From Paralvinella palmiformis (taxonomy: Eukaryota; Annelida; Polychaeta; Terebellida; Alvinellidae), in the NCBI GenBank assembly GCA_025642065.1, contig JAODUP010000359.1, forward strand, positions 529,001 to 593,000: a stretch of DNA of 64,000 nucleotides, read 5' to 3'. A program made the translations under genes and the position numbers. Below, in pieces: positions 35,131 through 45,839 of this stretch (the stretch's first letter is position 1; every line of letters begins with the position of its first letter). The notes under the pieces were generated by a model. The model searched no databases. It saw only the letters and a list, made by a program, of their open reading frames with translations, and was not told the DNA's origin.

Positions 35131-35839
35131 CCACGACCTCCCCACTACAAAATATTTTACAATGTAACCCACTCCTCCGGTTGGAATAAAAAAAACATTA
35201 TGAGGATCTGCAGCACCTAAAGCGTTCGGGATCGAGAAACCGCCAAGCACGCCACTCCCGATAAGAATCCATCGCTGATTAGATATTCAATTCTAACCTT
35301 AACCGAAGCGTTGTTATATTGATTTCGAAGAGCTACCGCCGCCGAAGGGCCGACGACTCGCCGACAACGGCCCGCTATCTTATAGCTATAGTAAACCTCC
35401 GGCTAACGGCGGCGGGACTTATCCGAGTTTACGGAAGAGAAGCGTTCTGTTTAGCCGTAATGAAATAATTACCACCGCGATGACGAGCCTTATGACGTAC
35501 GGTGCACGGGTCCAAATTGAAGGGGGATTACGACGATGGTAGAGATGCGACGGCTAACTTACGTCTAGCAAGCCCGCGCGGTTGCGCTGGCGTTCACGCG
35601 TCGTTCGTCCTATACCACTGAACGTGGTAGAAGAACGAGAAACGGGTCGTTACTAATTACCAACCGTTGGCAACTTCTCAGCCTTGTACCTCTCTCCTCC
35701 TCCTCCCTCCTCCCTCCTCATCCACCGCCGGACTACACGCTACCGATGACTATCGGGCGGAGACAAAGCGAACAAGACTTGAGAGTTGTTGTTGTTGTTG
35801 TTGATGAAGCTGCTGCCACCGCGGTTGTTTATCTCTGAC
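35131..35839. other. Unique sequence, CpG-rich from 35190
   Basis: The interval 35190-35680 is CpG-rich, has few simple repeats and no good open frame. (TTG)n lies at 35786-35802. It could be regulatory; one sequence cannot show it. Confidence 0.4.
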
Positions 35840-35990
35840 GAGGTAAGCTAAACGGGCCAACCAATCCACCAAGGTAAACGGAGAGAGAATGAAAGATGAC
35901 ACATCCCTCAGACGTATAGTAGACCAGCGGGGATTTGATTGGCCGGTCGTATAGAGAGAGTGCTGTGTCCAAGCGCGCCGTCAGTTTGAC
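35840..35990 (-). mobile_element. Old, diverged SINE-A-like copy
   Basis: Plus-strand words aggtaagctaaacgggcc, caaggtaaa, gaaagatgacacatccctcag keep the order of the SINE-A body (aggctaaatgggcc, aaaggtaat, aaagatgaaacacccttcag). The head is hardly recognisable. It is much more diverged than the other copies, so the family was already active long ago, or this is a related older family. Confidence 0.55.
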
Positions 35991-37439
35991 CAAAGAAGAC
36001 GACCCCAGGTAAAAAAGGTCAATTTACTGTTAACTTCTTCCAATCGGATCAAAAGACGACAATGTTGATATCATCTTTTACGTCGTCTTTGTCAAAGGGG
36101 CAGTAATGTTTGTTAACATTTAATCGGGTCTAATCTACAGGGAGAGGGGCTATTTTTAAGGGCGGTAGCCATAAAACCGTTCTGTTCCGCTCGTGAGAGG
36201 CGTACTATACGGATACGTTAGGGCACAGAACCTCGGCATTCGGCAAAAGCGAGAAATTATCTTTTACTGCGCCATCCACCAGTCGGCGCCACCGTCGTTC
36301 GCCAACGTGGAGACGCCTAAAAAGAGACCCGGAGAAGGAAAAATTAACGAACAAGCAAAAATACCTATACCTTGTGGTGGGGCAGCTTTATGTCACAGCG
36401 AGACCGACCATTGTCACAGAGAAGAAAGCCAGAGCTAAACGAAGTCAACCCCTGCTCGTAACCCCCATCCTACCACCCCAGCCACCCCCGTCCCACAGGA
36501 TCACTATCTGCGAATTCCCTGCAGTCAACCACAGCTGGGCGGGGAGGAAAGGGGGGTGGCGCTGGAGCGGGCGGGATGGAAGCACAAAAATCTATACGGA
36601 TCGTCGTGGCGCCGCTTGTCCTGTGTACTTTGATTGATCGACCTTTGTCCATGTACACCGATGGGGGTGGTATGGAGCAGTAGGGGGAGGAGGTGGGGGA
36701 GTAGTGGCTGAGGGCCGCCGTTTTGGCTCTACATGGTGCCGTTGGTCGAAGACTCGGGCACGGCTGGATTTGGGAGGGGGTCGCGTCCGGCAACTCGGTA
36801 TACCCACTCGATGGCAAATGGACAACGCTTAGAATCGGCGACCGTTTGAACCTTCCGAGACGACGACGACGTCGGGACGCATACGACTAATCCACCATCC
36901 CGATATCCACCACCCGCCGGCCGCGCCCCCTACCGAATATTACTCATCTCACAGAGCATGACCCATAATCGGCTGACGCAGCGTCACCTATTGTCAGCCT
37001 AATCAGTCTCTGAGGGCACTAATCACCGACGCGATCCATACCACACCGAATCCCACCCACCCCCCCACCCACGACCCAATTATCGATAACTTTTCCCGCT
37101 GATTAAACGCAGCTGGTCGAAATGCCGACGTCGGCAATTCGAAGGGTTCTCCGTCAGGTCGAACGTCTCACTTAGCCTCGTGTAGAGCCAGGTGAGCTAT
37201 GTGAGAATGGGGTTAATGACTATCACCTCTCCTAGTCGCTCCCGGATACACACCTTTTATTAGTTCCTATGACTCGGACGTTTCAGATTGCTTTGTGGGG
37301 GAGGAGAGGGGGGGGGGGTGTTGTGCGGCGGTGAAATATCACGCGAATTTTAAGCAATCTCATATTTGTTTACACCGCACAACGTATTCTAATGAGAAGA
37401 CGTGTTCAGTCTCGGCACTGGTCACGTCTGGGATATATG
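35991..37439. other. Unique sequence
   Basis: Contains a 9-bp inverted repeat (aaagacgac / gtcgtcttt) near 36052-36087 and a G-run at 37310-37318. Open frames of 81-115 codons at 36193-36825 overlap on both strands without any recognisable domain. No gene is called. Confidence 0.5.
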
Positions 37440-37957
37440 GCTGGGGGACGACTGCCTAGGTAACATCAATCGCCTTCAGCGAATTCAGAATAGTGCAGCT
37501 CGCGTAGTGACAAATACTCGAAAATACAATCACACCACCCCAATTGTTCAAAAACTACATTGGCTACCTGTTAGACAGCGTATCCATTTCAAGATTTTAT
37601 CAATAACTTATGAATTTATGAATACCTATGTGAACTGGTGTCCATTGGAAAGTCATCCCGAAAACTCAGGTCATCCGGTCAGATACTATTGCAGGTGCCT
37701 GTGTCTCGGCTCAAGTCATATGGTGATTCTGCAATTAGTGTTGCAGTCCCTATTAGAAATGCGTCATCTCTTGAAAATGTTAAATCCGTTCTAAAACAAC
37801 ACCTCAAGGTTCAAGGTCGCTTTCACAGATGATTAATGATTACCTTTTAAATCTCTTATTTGGGGTATTATTATATTACAAATTATCTGTACAGCGCCTT
37901 TGAATGGCTCCTGCTAGTAAGGGCGCTTTATTAAATATACATTATCATTATTATCAG
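37440..37957 (+). pseudogene. CR1/L2-like LINE reverse-transcriptase C-terminal remnant
   Basis: The plus strand encodes NINRLQRIQNSAARVV and, further on, VQKLHWLPVRQRIHFKIL, the characteristic region after the polymerase domain in CR1/L2-type non-LTR retrotransposons. After about 37630 homology continues in another frame (LRSSGQILLQVPVSRLKSYG, then SLENVKSVLKQHL), showing a frameshift. The LWNSLP-type segment normally found between these is missing. The N-terminal endonuclease and catalytic polymerase parts are absent (5' truncation). The 3' UTR gtacagcgcctttgaatgg leads to an ATT-rich tail at 37938-37957. It is a dead fragment. Domain calls rest on family knowledge, not a search. Confidence 0.85.
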
Positions 37958-38020
37958 GGAAATCATTCCCACAACCACACACGTCAGAGCCGTATTCGAA
38001 CCCACAACCTACAAAGCTCC
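37958..38020 (-). mobile_element. Short SINE-B-like fragment between two LINE tails
   Basis: The plus strand has cgtattcgaacccacaacct preceded by a diverged body ending cagggaaatcatt. On minus this is ggttgtgggttcgaatacg, the same box B context as at 19485 and 50941. It separates two LINE 3' ends. Confidence 0.45.
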
Positions 38021-38107
38021 AATGCCTTTGAATGACACCGGCTAGTAAGGACGCTATATTCAGTCTAACTTATAATTATTATTATTATTATTATTATTAT
38101 TATTGTT
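38021..38107 (+). mobile_element. Second CR1/L2-like LINE 3' tail
   Basis: The words tgcctttgaatgacacc and ctagtaaggacgctatatt match the LINE 3' UTR just upstream at 37895-37935, followed by a longer (TTA)n tail. It is either an independent truncated insertion or a local duplication of the first tail. Confidence 0.75.
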
Positions 38108-38642
38108 GTTATATCATCGGCGTATATCGGCCTCGCCATTCACGACAAAACACCGCAAGACAGACACACATTAGCTCAAATCGCAGGACGTACATTACTT
38201 CTGAGCTGTGCTCAATGCGACCAGACTCGCGACGAACTCAACGCGTCGCCGGTAGATCACCGCGAACAAAAAGTGCACAAACAAAACGGCCATGGTATGG
38301 TACGTAAAGACCAATCATAGAACGAACAATGAACAGAGCGCGCTACGTTCTATCATTTTATTGTCATCGTTGTTCTTTAAAGGGATTAATCTACTTATGG
38401 CGCGCATTATTAACAATAACAGCTGATAAAGAAATTACACTAACAGTTGGTCTGGTACGTTATGTGTTCTGTTTTTGTTAGCGAACGTACGTCTCTTTCG
38501 CCGACTGTCACACATGATCTAACGCGTTCTGCTTTTGGCTAACGTTCATTTATTGATCGCATCGCTGTAGCTTTAATATCTCGTACAGTTAGGTAACACC
38601 AGTACATGAGGCGGGGAATGCCTCTAAACCTCCCCCTCTCTC

Positions 38643-38673
<31 letters not shown>

Positions 38674-38910
38674 CAGACAATTCCCCTCACCTCTTAACAT
38701 CGCATAACGTGATCTACGATAATGCTGCCACGAGATAAACCAGAAATAATACTAATACTAATAACAATATCCAGATAAACTCCACCGTGCCATCTCCATC
38801 GCAACCCCCCCCCCCCCCGGCAGCTTCTCCTACCGAGCCCTGCCCCATCTCGACCCGTCCCATAATCTATCTTGAGCACCGCCATTACGACGCCAATGCC
38901 GAGATACGGG
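38108..38910. other. Unique sequence with (GT)n and a C-run
   Basis: (TG)n lies at 38643-38669 and a run of about 13 C at 38806-38818. Nothing else is recognised. Confidence 0.5.
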
Positions 38911-39145
38911 CGGCGTTAGCTGATCGCTAAGGTGGTGGATCAGAAAACTCGAGGCCTGCGGTTTGAATCCACCCAACCGGCCACTAAGTCACTGACGTAC
39001 CGACAGGCCATAAAGCAGAAAAGGAACAAATGACGATGAAACATCGTGCGGATTATGAGCCTATAATCGGCAGCTAGAAATTGCGCACCGCCCGGGAAGC
39101 TGATGACTCTGCCGAATTGCACGGGTCTCTCTACCGGGATGGATG
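38911..39145 (+). mobile_element. tRNA-headed SINE-like element
   Basis: The head has an A-box-like gctgatcgctaaggtggtgg and a B box in gcggtttgaatccac. The body contains gatgaaacatcgtgc (shared with the SINE-B copy at 50960) and ataatcggcagctagaaat (shared with 30840). The shared words suggest a composite or related families. Boundaries are approximate. Confidence 0.55.
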
Positions 39146-39235
39146 GGAGGGAGGTTGTTGGGAAAGAAACCCCCTAATCCTAAGTCAGAATACGAGGTGC
39201 TTAGAACATACCGGCAAAACGTCTTTGATTAAGCG

Positions 39236-39410
39236 GGGCGCCTTCGTGGGCTAACTGGTAGCGCGTTGAATCACATATCACTACCACCCGAATTCGAATC
39301 TCGGCGTGGGCATATCTGAAGGGCGTTTCATCATTGACTTCGCTTCCTTACCTTTGGAGGTAGCTCGGCCCATTTAACCTACCCTGTGAAACAAAACATT
39401 AATAATCACA
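39236..39410 (+). mobile_element. SINE-A, full head and body
   Basis: The plus-strand copy starts ggcgccttcgtgggctaac, with box A (ggctaactggtagcgcg), box B (aattcgaatctcgg), then gtgggcatatctgaagg, tttggaggtagctcggccc and a 3' end that has lost the (ATC)n tail (aaacattaataatc). The head belongs to the aactggtagcgcg subtype rather than the agcggtagcgtg subtype at 46236. No clear target-site duplication remains. Confidence 0.88.
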
Positions 39411-40003
39411 TCTGAATAGGCTATATTAATAATGGCAAATGCGCTCTGCAATTAAAATAATAACTAAATAAAATGCCCCCCCCCCCCCAGGAATGGCGAC
39501 GTAGAGGATGAAATAATTTCATTTGGGGCCTTTTTCTTCATAAAGCGACTTAAGCCAACGAACGGAACGGCAGTAGTTCACTCTGTGATGACAACACACA
39601 GAGGCCAACGTAGCTTGCCTTTTCGTTCTTGCTGTTTTTATATAACCAACGCCCCCCACCCCCCACCCTATTTCTAATCCTTTGTCTAATTTGTGAACCC
39701 TATAGTTACATCCAATACACGCCTCTCCCGTAGTACTTCCAGCACTGTTTTAATACCTTTCATTACGCCAAGTTGGCAGAACAAATGAAATTTGTGTACA
39801 CAACGGCCATTAACGTAATCTAGCGATTACGTAAGGTCGTTATATTTGGCTAACGCAATATTTCCTATTGTATTAAGTGCGGTGGGCATTTAGTACAGTG
39901 TTGTATTAAAGGCTTCACGTTGGCATTTGGTATTATAGTAGGTCACATTTCTGGGTTGGCTCGTCATCGTCGTACCATTTGTCGTAATTCTCTGTTTCTC
40001 CTC
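39411..40003. other. Unique sequence with C-runs
   Basis: A run of about 13 C lies at 39477-39489 and a broken C-rich tract at 39651-39667. AT-rich unique DNA follows. Confidence 0.5.
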
Positions 40004-40255
40004 AAAATGCTGTTTTATTTATTGAAGCTCCCCGTTTCCCTCGAAAATGCTGTAGTATTTAGTGAAGTTCCCTGTTTTCACACCAAATATTACAGTATTT
40101 AGTCAAGTTAGTTGTTTCCCCCACAAAATTGTTGTAGCGATTAATAAAATTCCACGGTTGTGCTCAAAATGTTGTAGCGTTCGGTAGTTCCCTGTTTCCG
40201 ATTAAAATCGTGTATGGTTCAGTAAAGCTTCCCATTTCGTTCAAAACTATTGGCG
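40004..40255. repeat. Degenerate ~40-bp minisatellite, six to seven copies
   Basis: Units begin with an AAAA-type word at 40004, 40044, 40085, 40125, 40166, 40204 and 40243 (spacing 40, 41, 40, 41, 38, 39). Each contains a gtagtatttagt-like segment, then agttccctgtttcc. Units differ by 20-40 percent, so this is an old array with preserved length. Its period is close to that of the 40-bp satellite, but the sequence is unrelated. Confidence 0.85.
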
Positions 40256-40375
40256 TGCCATTCTTTTATGGCAGAACGCACAGCTAGGTCCATCACAGCA
40301 AGACAGAGCACAGTTAGGCCCATCATAGCACAGCTAGGTCGACCATAGTTAGGTCCACCCCCACCCCACCCCCGC
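40256..40375. repeat. Short degenerate repeat (cacagctaggtcc)
   Basis: The words cacagctaggtccatcac, cacagttaggcccatcat, cacagctaggtcgaccat and agttaggtcca form an eroded 15-30 bp tandem run just right of the 40-bp array. A C-rich tract follows. Confidence 0.65.
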
Positions 40376-41040
40376 CAACATATAGTTTTCTACATCACCA
40401 TAGACCCAGAGAGTTCACGGAGTGGCACCATTCTGCGAGAACGCTAACCTCACACAGGACGACAGCCAGCTCGGGTGTGATGATGTATTGAGATAAATAT
40501 TTAAAATCCGAACCGAAACGGACCTCCGGAGCTTCGGAAAAGGCAATTAGCGCTTCGGGAATCGAAAACTATCGGGGTTCCGTCGGCTAGCCTTCGACGG
40601 TAACGTGTCTATCTGGTTGTAACCGGATCGGCGAATACGAACGAATCCTCTTCCGGAGAACAAGACATTAGAATGACTCCGCTCGATCGATGGGAACGCG
40701 TTCCGGATCACTACGGCTGTTCTCGGTGCGATCGGTCGGTCGGTGTCACGAGATCGGGCCGGTATGTAAGACCGTGATCCAGAAGAAGGGAATACGAACG
40801 GATCTACCGGATTAAGGTTGGGGTGGTACGTGGGGAAGGGTGTGTGGCTGGAGCGTGGCCATGTGGACAAATGGTTATAGATGACGGGGAGTACAGAGTC
40901 CAGTTCGATCTGATGGTTGTAAAAAGAGTGGACGATACACATCTATATAAGGGCCTATGTCCAGCCTTAATGGCTGGTAGAGAATGGTCACAGAAACAGG
41001 GACTAATTGCCAATGGTCGAACGTATAGAGAGACAAGGAG
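40376..41040. other. Unique CpG-rich sequence
   Basis: The interval 40500-40800 is rich in CpG. A 131-codon minus-strand frame (40547-40942) crosses it without a recognisable domain. No transposon similarity is seen. Confidence 0.45.
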
Positions 41041-41169
41041 AGAAGGATAGACAGACGCATAGATAGAAAGATAAGCAGAAAGATAGAGATGGACAGATAA
41101 ATAGAAAGACAAACAAACAAGAGAGAGAGAGAGAGAGAGATAAACAAAGACACTAACTGACATAGCAGC

Positions 41170-41238
<69 letters not shown>

Positions 41239-41250
41239 CACACACACACA
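41041..41250. repeat. (AGAT)-rich, (GA)n, (CAGA)n and (CA)n compound block
   Basis: Degenerate aga/ata-rich sequence leads to (GA)n at 41121-41140, (CAGA)n at 41168-41238 and (CA)n to 41262. Minus-strand open frames are long Cys-Leu-Ser-Val strings made by the CAGA repeat. Confidence 0.92.
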
Positions 41251-42104
41251 CATGCACACACACTGTCTGGCCGAATGATTCACGAATGAGACTGATATGT
41301 CATTCATGTGACACGCTGATAGTCAAAGATTGCGACAGGTGATAAGATAAATTTGGCAGAACTCGAACGAAAATCGAACACCTCACCGACTGAGTGGGTG
41401 GGTGAGTGAGTGAGTACTTTGTTTAGTCTCGACCGAGGGACGACAAACCGGGGAAACGAGACACCTCAATGAAACGTTTCTTATACGCTGAAAATGCTTG
41501 GATTCGAAACCTGATATGAACGTTTGTAGTGGTGCACGCCACCAATTGTGCTATGTGAGCGCCTAGAACGCCTCACCGAGGACAGGCACCCCCCCCACAT
41601 CACCTTTCACGTACTCACACAATCACACCACACATATATTCAAATCCATGCACTCACAAACTAGCATGAAATACACGTGTTAATAACAGGTGTATGTCTG
41701 TGCTTGTGCTATAAGACGCTATACTGTACTGTGTTAACATTATTAATACTTCAAACGTTTTATTCGAGGATAAACAGGAAACCAATCCCCCCCCCCAAGA
41801 GGACCACTCTAAATTATATTAAATAATAATTACGATAATAATAAACATGATCCGAAAATATGAAAACCAGAGAGGGGTGGATGGGAGGAAAAATCGCTTT
41901 TGGAACAAGCTGATAACAAGTTACAATTATCTCATTTAGGTTAAGATGCGGCATTTACAACAGGAAATAACGACGCATCCAAGTTCGAATTATACACCAA
42001 TAAAAAAGTGTCGGTGTCACAAACGAGAATTATCTGTTTGTATATAGGCGCCATCGGCCGGGCGCGCGCACGGACGCGCGACTCCTAGTCCGATAATTAA
42101 CGAC
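41251..42104. other. Unique sequence with one weak tRNA-like segment
   Basis: (GTGA)n lies at 41399-41415. The plus strand at about 41490-41560 (gcttggattcgaaacctg, then gcacgccaccaattgtgc) looks like a decayed minus-strand SINE-B head, at low confidence. A C-run lies at 41788-41794. The rest is featureless. Confidence 0.45.
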
Positions 42105-42363
42105 CGCGGGGTGTGTGTGTGTGGGGGGGGGGGGGTGGCTGTGGGCAGACGTAGTCGTAGAGATGTGGGGACCTAGAAGGATTTATGACCGCCGTGGCCC
42201 GGTCCCATCGAGCCGAAGTAACCCCAGAATTGGCGCAATGCAATCTCAGGCCGCCGCCGAAGTGATGGATAACGAATATTATTACCCATCTTCATGGGAC
42301 AGTAATCCCCGAGTTCAAATCCGCGGGAAGCTCGGCGACGTCTGCCCTACCCACCAACCAACA

Positions 42364-42396
<33 letters not shown>

Positions 42397-42400
42397 CGTG
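42105..42400. repeat. (GT)n-G13 and (AC)n(AG)n with unique spacer
   Basis: (GT)n runs directly into about 13 G at 42110-42135. (AC)n passes into (AG)n at 42360-42396. Confidence 0.85.
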
Positions 42401-43100
42401 ACAAACCCCGAATCAAAGAAAACAAACACACAAAACACCATCGTTCTGTCACTGTTTTATCAGCCATAATCCACCGCCATCCAACGAGGCGCCTCCCCCC
42501 ACCCCCTCCCCACATCACCATGACAAGTGTATTACGCCTTGAAATGTCGGCGGAGAGGAAGCGCAGATACCGGCCCCGGCAGTCGTTCGTCCCCTAAGTG
42601 GCCGATAGTTCGCATTGATTTCCACCCGTATCAGGAGCCGTCGTCCCCGCCTCGGAATCTACGACACCCCCATCTATCGGGCGGCGGCAGAAATGGCTTC
42701 ATTTTGTCGGATGTAGCCGCCACGTGGCATTGTACGAACGTAAAGAGAAATGGCTCGTCGGACGAAACGAAACGACATTACGATGATGAGCTCTGCCAGA
42801 TATGAGGGCGACGGGTCAAGTTCTTCTTGGGCCATAGAATAAAAGTTATGCGCCGCCAGGTCGAGCCACCTTCTCCACTACGACGGTGGCGCCGCTGTCA
42901 GAGACGTTGGCCAGCCTATTTATTATTGGCTTGCCTTTGACTGACCGGAACTAGCCGGCCGCAGCAGTCTGTTTCTCCGCCGGTAATATCGCTGTTACCA
43001 AATGAATTATTGAATAGTTAACAATTTCAACAAATTGCTAACAAGTTCTGGCGCACCCCGTGACATTCTTGTAGCTGGCCGGAGAGCGCAGATGAGTGCG
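42401..43100. other. Unique CpG-rich sequence
   Basis: Complex, balanced sequence with several CpG clusters and AT-rich patches such as tttattattggc. No domain is visible in the open frames. Confidence 0.45.
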
Positions 43101-43448
43101 TGTGTGCGTATCTATGTGTGTGTGTGTGTGGGGGGGGTCTGTTATGCATTATGTGGCGTGGTTTGTAGGGTGATAGAAGTGAATAAGCCTCCAAGCGACT
43201 AGGATTGGACAAATTCTGGTCGCTTCCCATCCAGTATTGATCCGTCGAGTTAGTTCCGAATTGTCAGGGTCATTCCGCGCGCGCCATCCACACACACACA
43301 CACACACACAAAGAGAGAGAGTGTGTTTATATTTATAAAGGGTAAATTTGATCTTATTGGGTCAGGCTGCAACCCCCCCCAGAGAGAAAGAGCATATTTA
43401 TAAAGGGTAAATTCGTTCTTATTGGGTCAGACCGTACCCCCTCCCCCC

Positions 43449-43483
<35 letters not shown>

Positions 43484-43488
43484 CTTGT
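43101..43488. repeat. (TG)n-G7, (CA)n and a 65-bp direct duplication
   Basis: (TG)n runs into a G-run at 43115-43137 and (CA)n(GA)n lies at 43291-43321. The segment from 43329 (atatttataaagggtaaatt) recurs from 43394 with few changes, each copy ending in cttattgggtcag and a C-rich stretch. The second copy passes through (CA)n into (GA)n to 43482. The whole unit, including its C-run and purine repeat, appears duplicated. Confidence 0.85.
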
Positions 43489-43785
43489 CACTGACCTCAA
43501 GAGTTCTATTATAACACGACACTCAGAAGCGTCCTCGTCAATGGGAAGAGTTAACGCTACTCCCACAAATTAGCCAACGTTAGCCAACAAACCCATGATG
43601 GTGGTGGGCTCATATAATAGCAATATAGCCATGTTTGGATTACTAAACATATACATTTAGCCACCATTTTAGTCGTAATATTCAGTTCATCCTCGATTAA
43701 CAAGGTTTGTTTATATTTCACAAACGTTGTTTGTAATGCCATTATCAAATAAAAGTAAGTGCACAAGTATTAAATACTAGTTCAC

Positions 43786-43788
<3 letters not shown>
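43489..43788. other. Unique AT-rich sequence
   Basis: Nothing is recognised. Confidence 0.4.
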
Positions 43789-43827
<39 letters not shown>

Positions 43828-44109
43828 TCTTTCTCTCTCACCACACACACACACACACACACACAGAGGTGGATATATATATATATATAATTTGCTCTAC
43901 ACTTCTACTAGGTAAAAATTATTCATCCTATAGCATCTTTATCACAAACTTTATTTGAGCATTTGTATTTATCTAATACTTGTAATATTTCTGTATATTT
44001 TTGTGTATCTAAACTATTTTGAGTAAGTACTATTACGCGTTTTTGTTATTGTTGAATAAAGGTATATCACCCATGGCAGTGTCTGAACTTTTCTTTATTG
44101 CTGACACAT

Positions 44110-44142
<33 letters not shown>
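43789..44142. repeat. (TA)n, (TC)n, (AC)n cluster
   Basis: (TA)n lies at 43792-43826, (TC)n(AC)n at 43828-43866, (AT)n at 43874-43888 and (AC)n at 44106-44142. The spacer 43890-44100 is AT-rich and plain. Confidence 0.9.
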
Positions 44143-44143
<1 letters not shown>

Positions 44144-44221
44144 CAAAATGCACTGATCGACTGCGAACCATACACAAATAGGACGACAAGGAACAGAATG
44201 CATTCAAATAGAAACGACCAA

Positions 44222-44412
44222 AGATGATGATCGATGTTTTACGGCCACTTTTGTCCACATGGTAGGTTAAATGGCCCGAGCGACCTCCAAAGGTAGTGAA
44301 ACGAAGTCAAAGATGAAACAACCTTCAGATATGCCCACGCCGAGATTCGAACACGGTTGGTAGCGAGTGATCTGTGATCCAACACGCTACCGTAAGACCA
44401 CGGAGGCGATCC
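44222..44412 (-). mobile_element. SINE-A, full length
   Basis: The minus-strand copy holds every SINE-A element: gatgatgat-type tail, gttttacggccactttt, the conserved aaaggtagtgaaacgaag body, box B (gattcgaacacgg) and the head ending ccacggaggcg. It has a 4-bp insertion (gcga) after ttggta near the anticodon region. No clear target-site duplication. Confidence 0.9.
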
Positions 44413-44559
44413 AAGCGAACTTCCGTCAACTATGGCGAACGTAAAACGTGATTGGCTAATCCGCGGAAGAGAAAAAATGGCGACATGAAATAGCCAATCA
44501 AATTAAAGACATCTTATTTAATCTGTTGTTATTGTAAAGCGTATACCAAGAAAAAAGAA
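44413..44559. other. Spacer between SINE-A and LINE remnant
   Basis: Unique sequence. Nothing is recognised. Confidence 0.35.
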
Positions 44560-44945
44560 ATTGTCTGCAGCACAACACAACATGGAACGAAACTATGCGT
44601 AACCTTACTGATAAAGAACCGGAAACTAACAAGTGGGCGAGGGACCAAACTAAAGTTATGGACATTATGGAAATACTTAAAAACCGGAAATGGACACGGA
44701 CAGGTCACATCAGCCGCAGAACGGAGTGCAGCACTGACAGTTTGGACACCCATTAGTGGCAAAAGAAATCGAGGAAGGCAGCGAAAAAGGTGGAGAGATG
44801 AACTCAAACAGTACTGGGGCAATTAATGTGAACTGGTACATGAGAGTAAGAAACCGAGACGTTTGGAGGCAACGTGCTAACGTTTTCGTCCTGCAGTGGA
44901 CTGAACATGGCCGACGATGACGAAAGTGTATACAATTAATATAAA
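44560..44945 (+). pseudogene. RTE-like LINE reverse-transcriptase C-terminal remnant
   Basis: Three plus-strand frames in succession give the C-terminal tail typical of RTE-type non-LTR elements: TNKWARDQTKVMDIMEIL and KWTRTGHISRRTE, then VWTPISGKRNRGRQRKRWRD, then RDVWRQRANVFVLQWTEHG. Two frame changes (near 44730 and 44825) and an in-frame TAA after ELKQYWGN break the frame. The polymerase and endonuclease parts are missing. The match to the W-GH-RR ... GR--RW-D ... QW motif order is from family knowledge. It is a dead 5'-truncated copy whose 3' end is unclear. Confidence 0.82.
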
Positions 44946-45839
44946 TAGAAAATGTATGTGTTTTATCTCTTTTTCTTTCAACTAACAATTACGATTTCGT
45001 TGGCCGAACGAAAGACCCGTACATCTTTACACAAACACACACACACACACACACACTCTCTCTCTCTCTCGGCTCTGACATGACGTAATGCGTTTTATTT
45101 TACGCCAACTTTCGTCATTCAATCAGAGATCATTGTAAACAATGGCACTCCGATGTTCGCCTAACGAAGGTTAGTCAGATAGGGGTGCTCAAGTATTGTT
45201 CTCGACCCGCTGTATTGTAGCTCCACCGCGGACTCAGATACCACCGACCGGTCTATAAATAGCCCTTCTATAAATATACCCCCGGGGAGTGGGGAGACGG
45301 GGCGGTGGGGCTTGGAATAAGTCCGCCGTATCATCCGATATGGAACTAAAGACAACAGTAAAATGACCTCGTCTGTATGTCTGTGTGTGTGTCTGTGTGT
45401 GTGTATGTGTGTGTGTGTGTGATGTCATCCTGGTTATGTAGAGACTAGCAATACTACTTGGCTATATCTGTGCTTAACCCTGGAAATAAAATGACCTCTG
45501 TGTGCCAAGGTGTCATTGAACTGCAGTCATTCACTGACTGACCGACTCACTATCTTGCTTGATGACAACAACAACAAAAACAACGCCAACACAGATCGAA
45601 CAACAAGAAGCAGCCGATGTTTGTGTGCGCGCGTGTGCGTGTCCGCGCGCGTTTACTGATTACCTCGAAAGACAATCGACGCTGACACGTGACATCTGTA
45701 AGGCGAGGACGCATTAAAGAATTAACATTTCACTCTCAAGTCGTTAATATTTCTCGTGTCGTTGCGCTGGGATGTTGTTATTGTATTGACAATAGCCATC
45801 GTATCGGTAGGATTTGATGTTCTCTATAGGCTATATAGA
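44946..45839. other. Unique sequence with (CA)n(TC)n and (TG)n
   Basis: (AC)n(TC)n lies at 45032-45070 and interrupted (TG)n at 45376-45422. A CG/TG alternating stretch lies at 45620-45652. No gene is visible. Confidence 0.55.

Noticed and set aside
36193..36825. Open frames of 81-115 codons
   Set aside because: Overlapping on both strands, with no domain and no start context that stands out.
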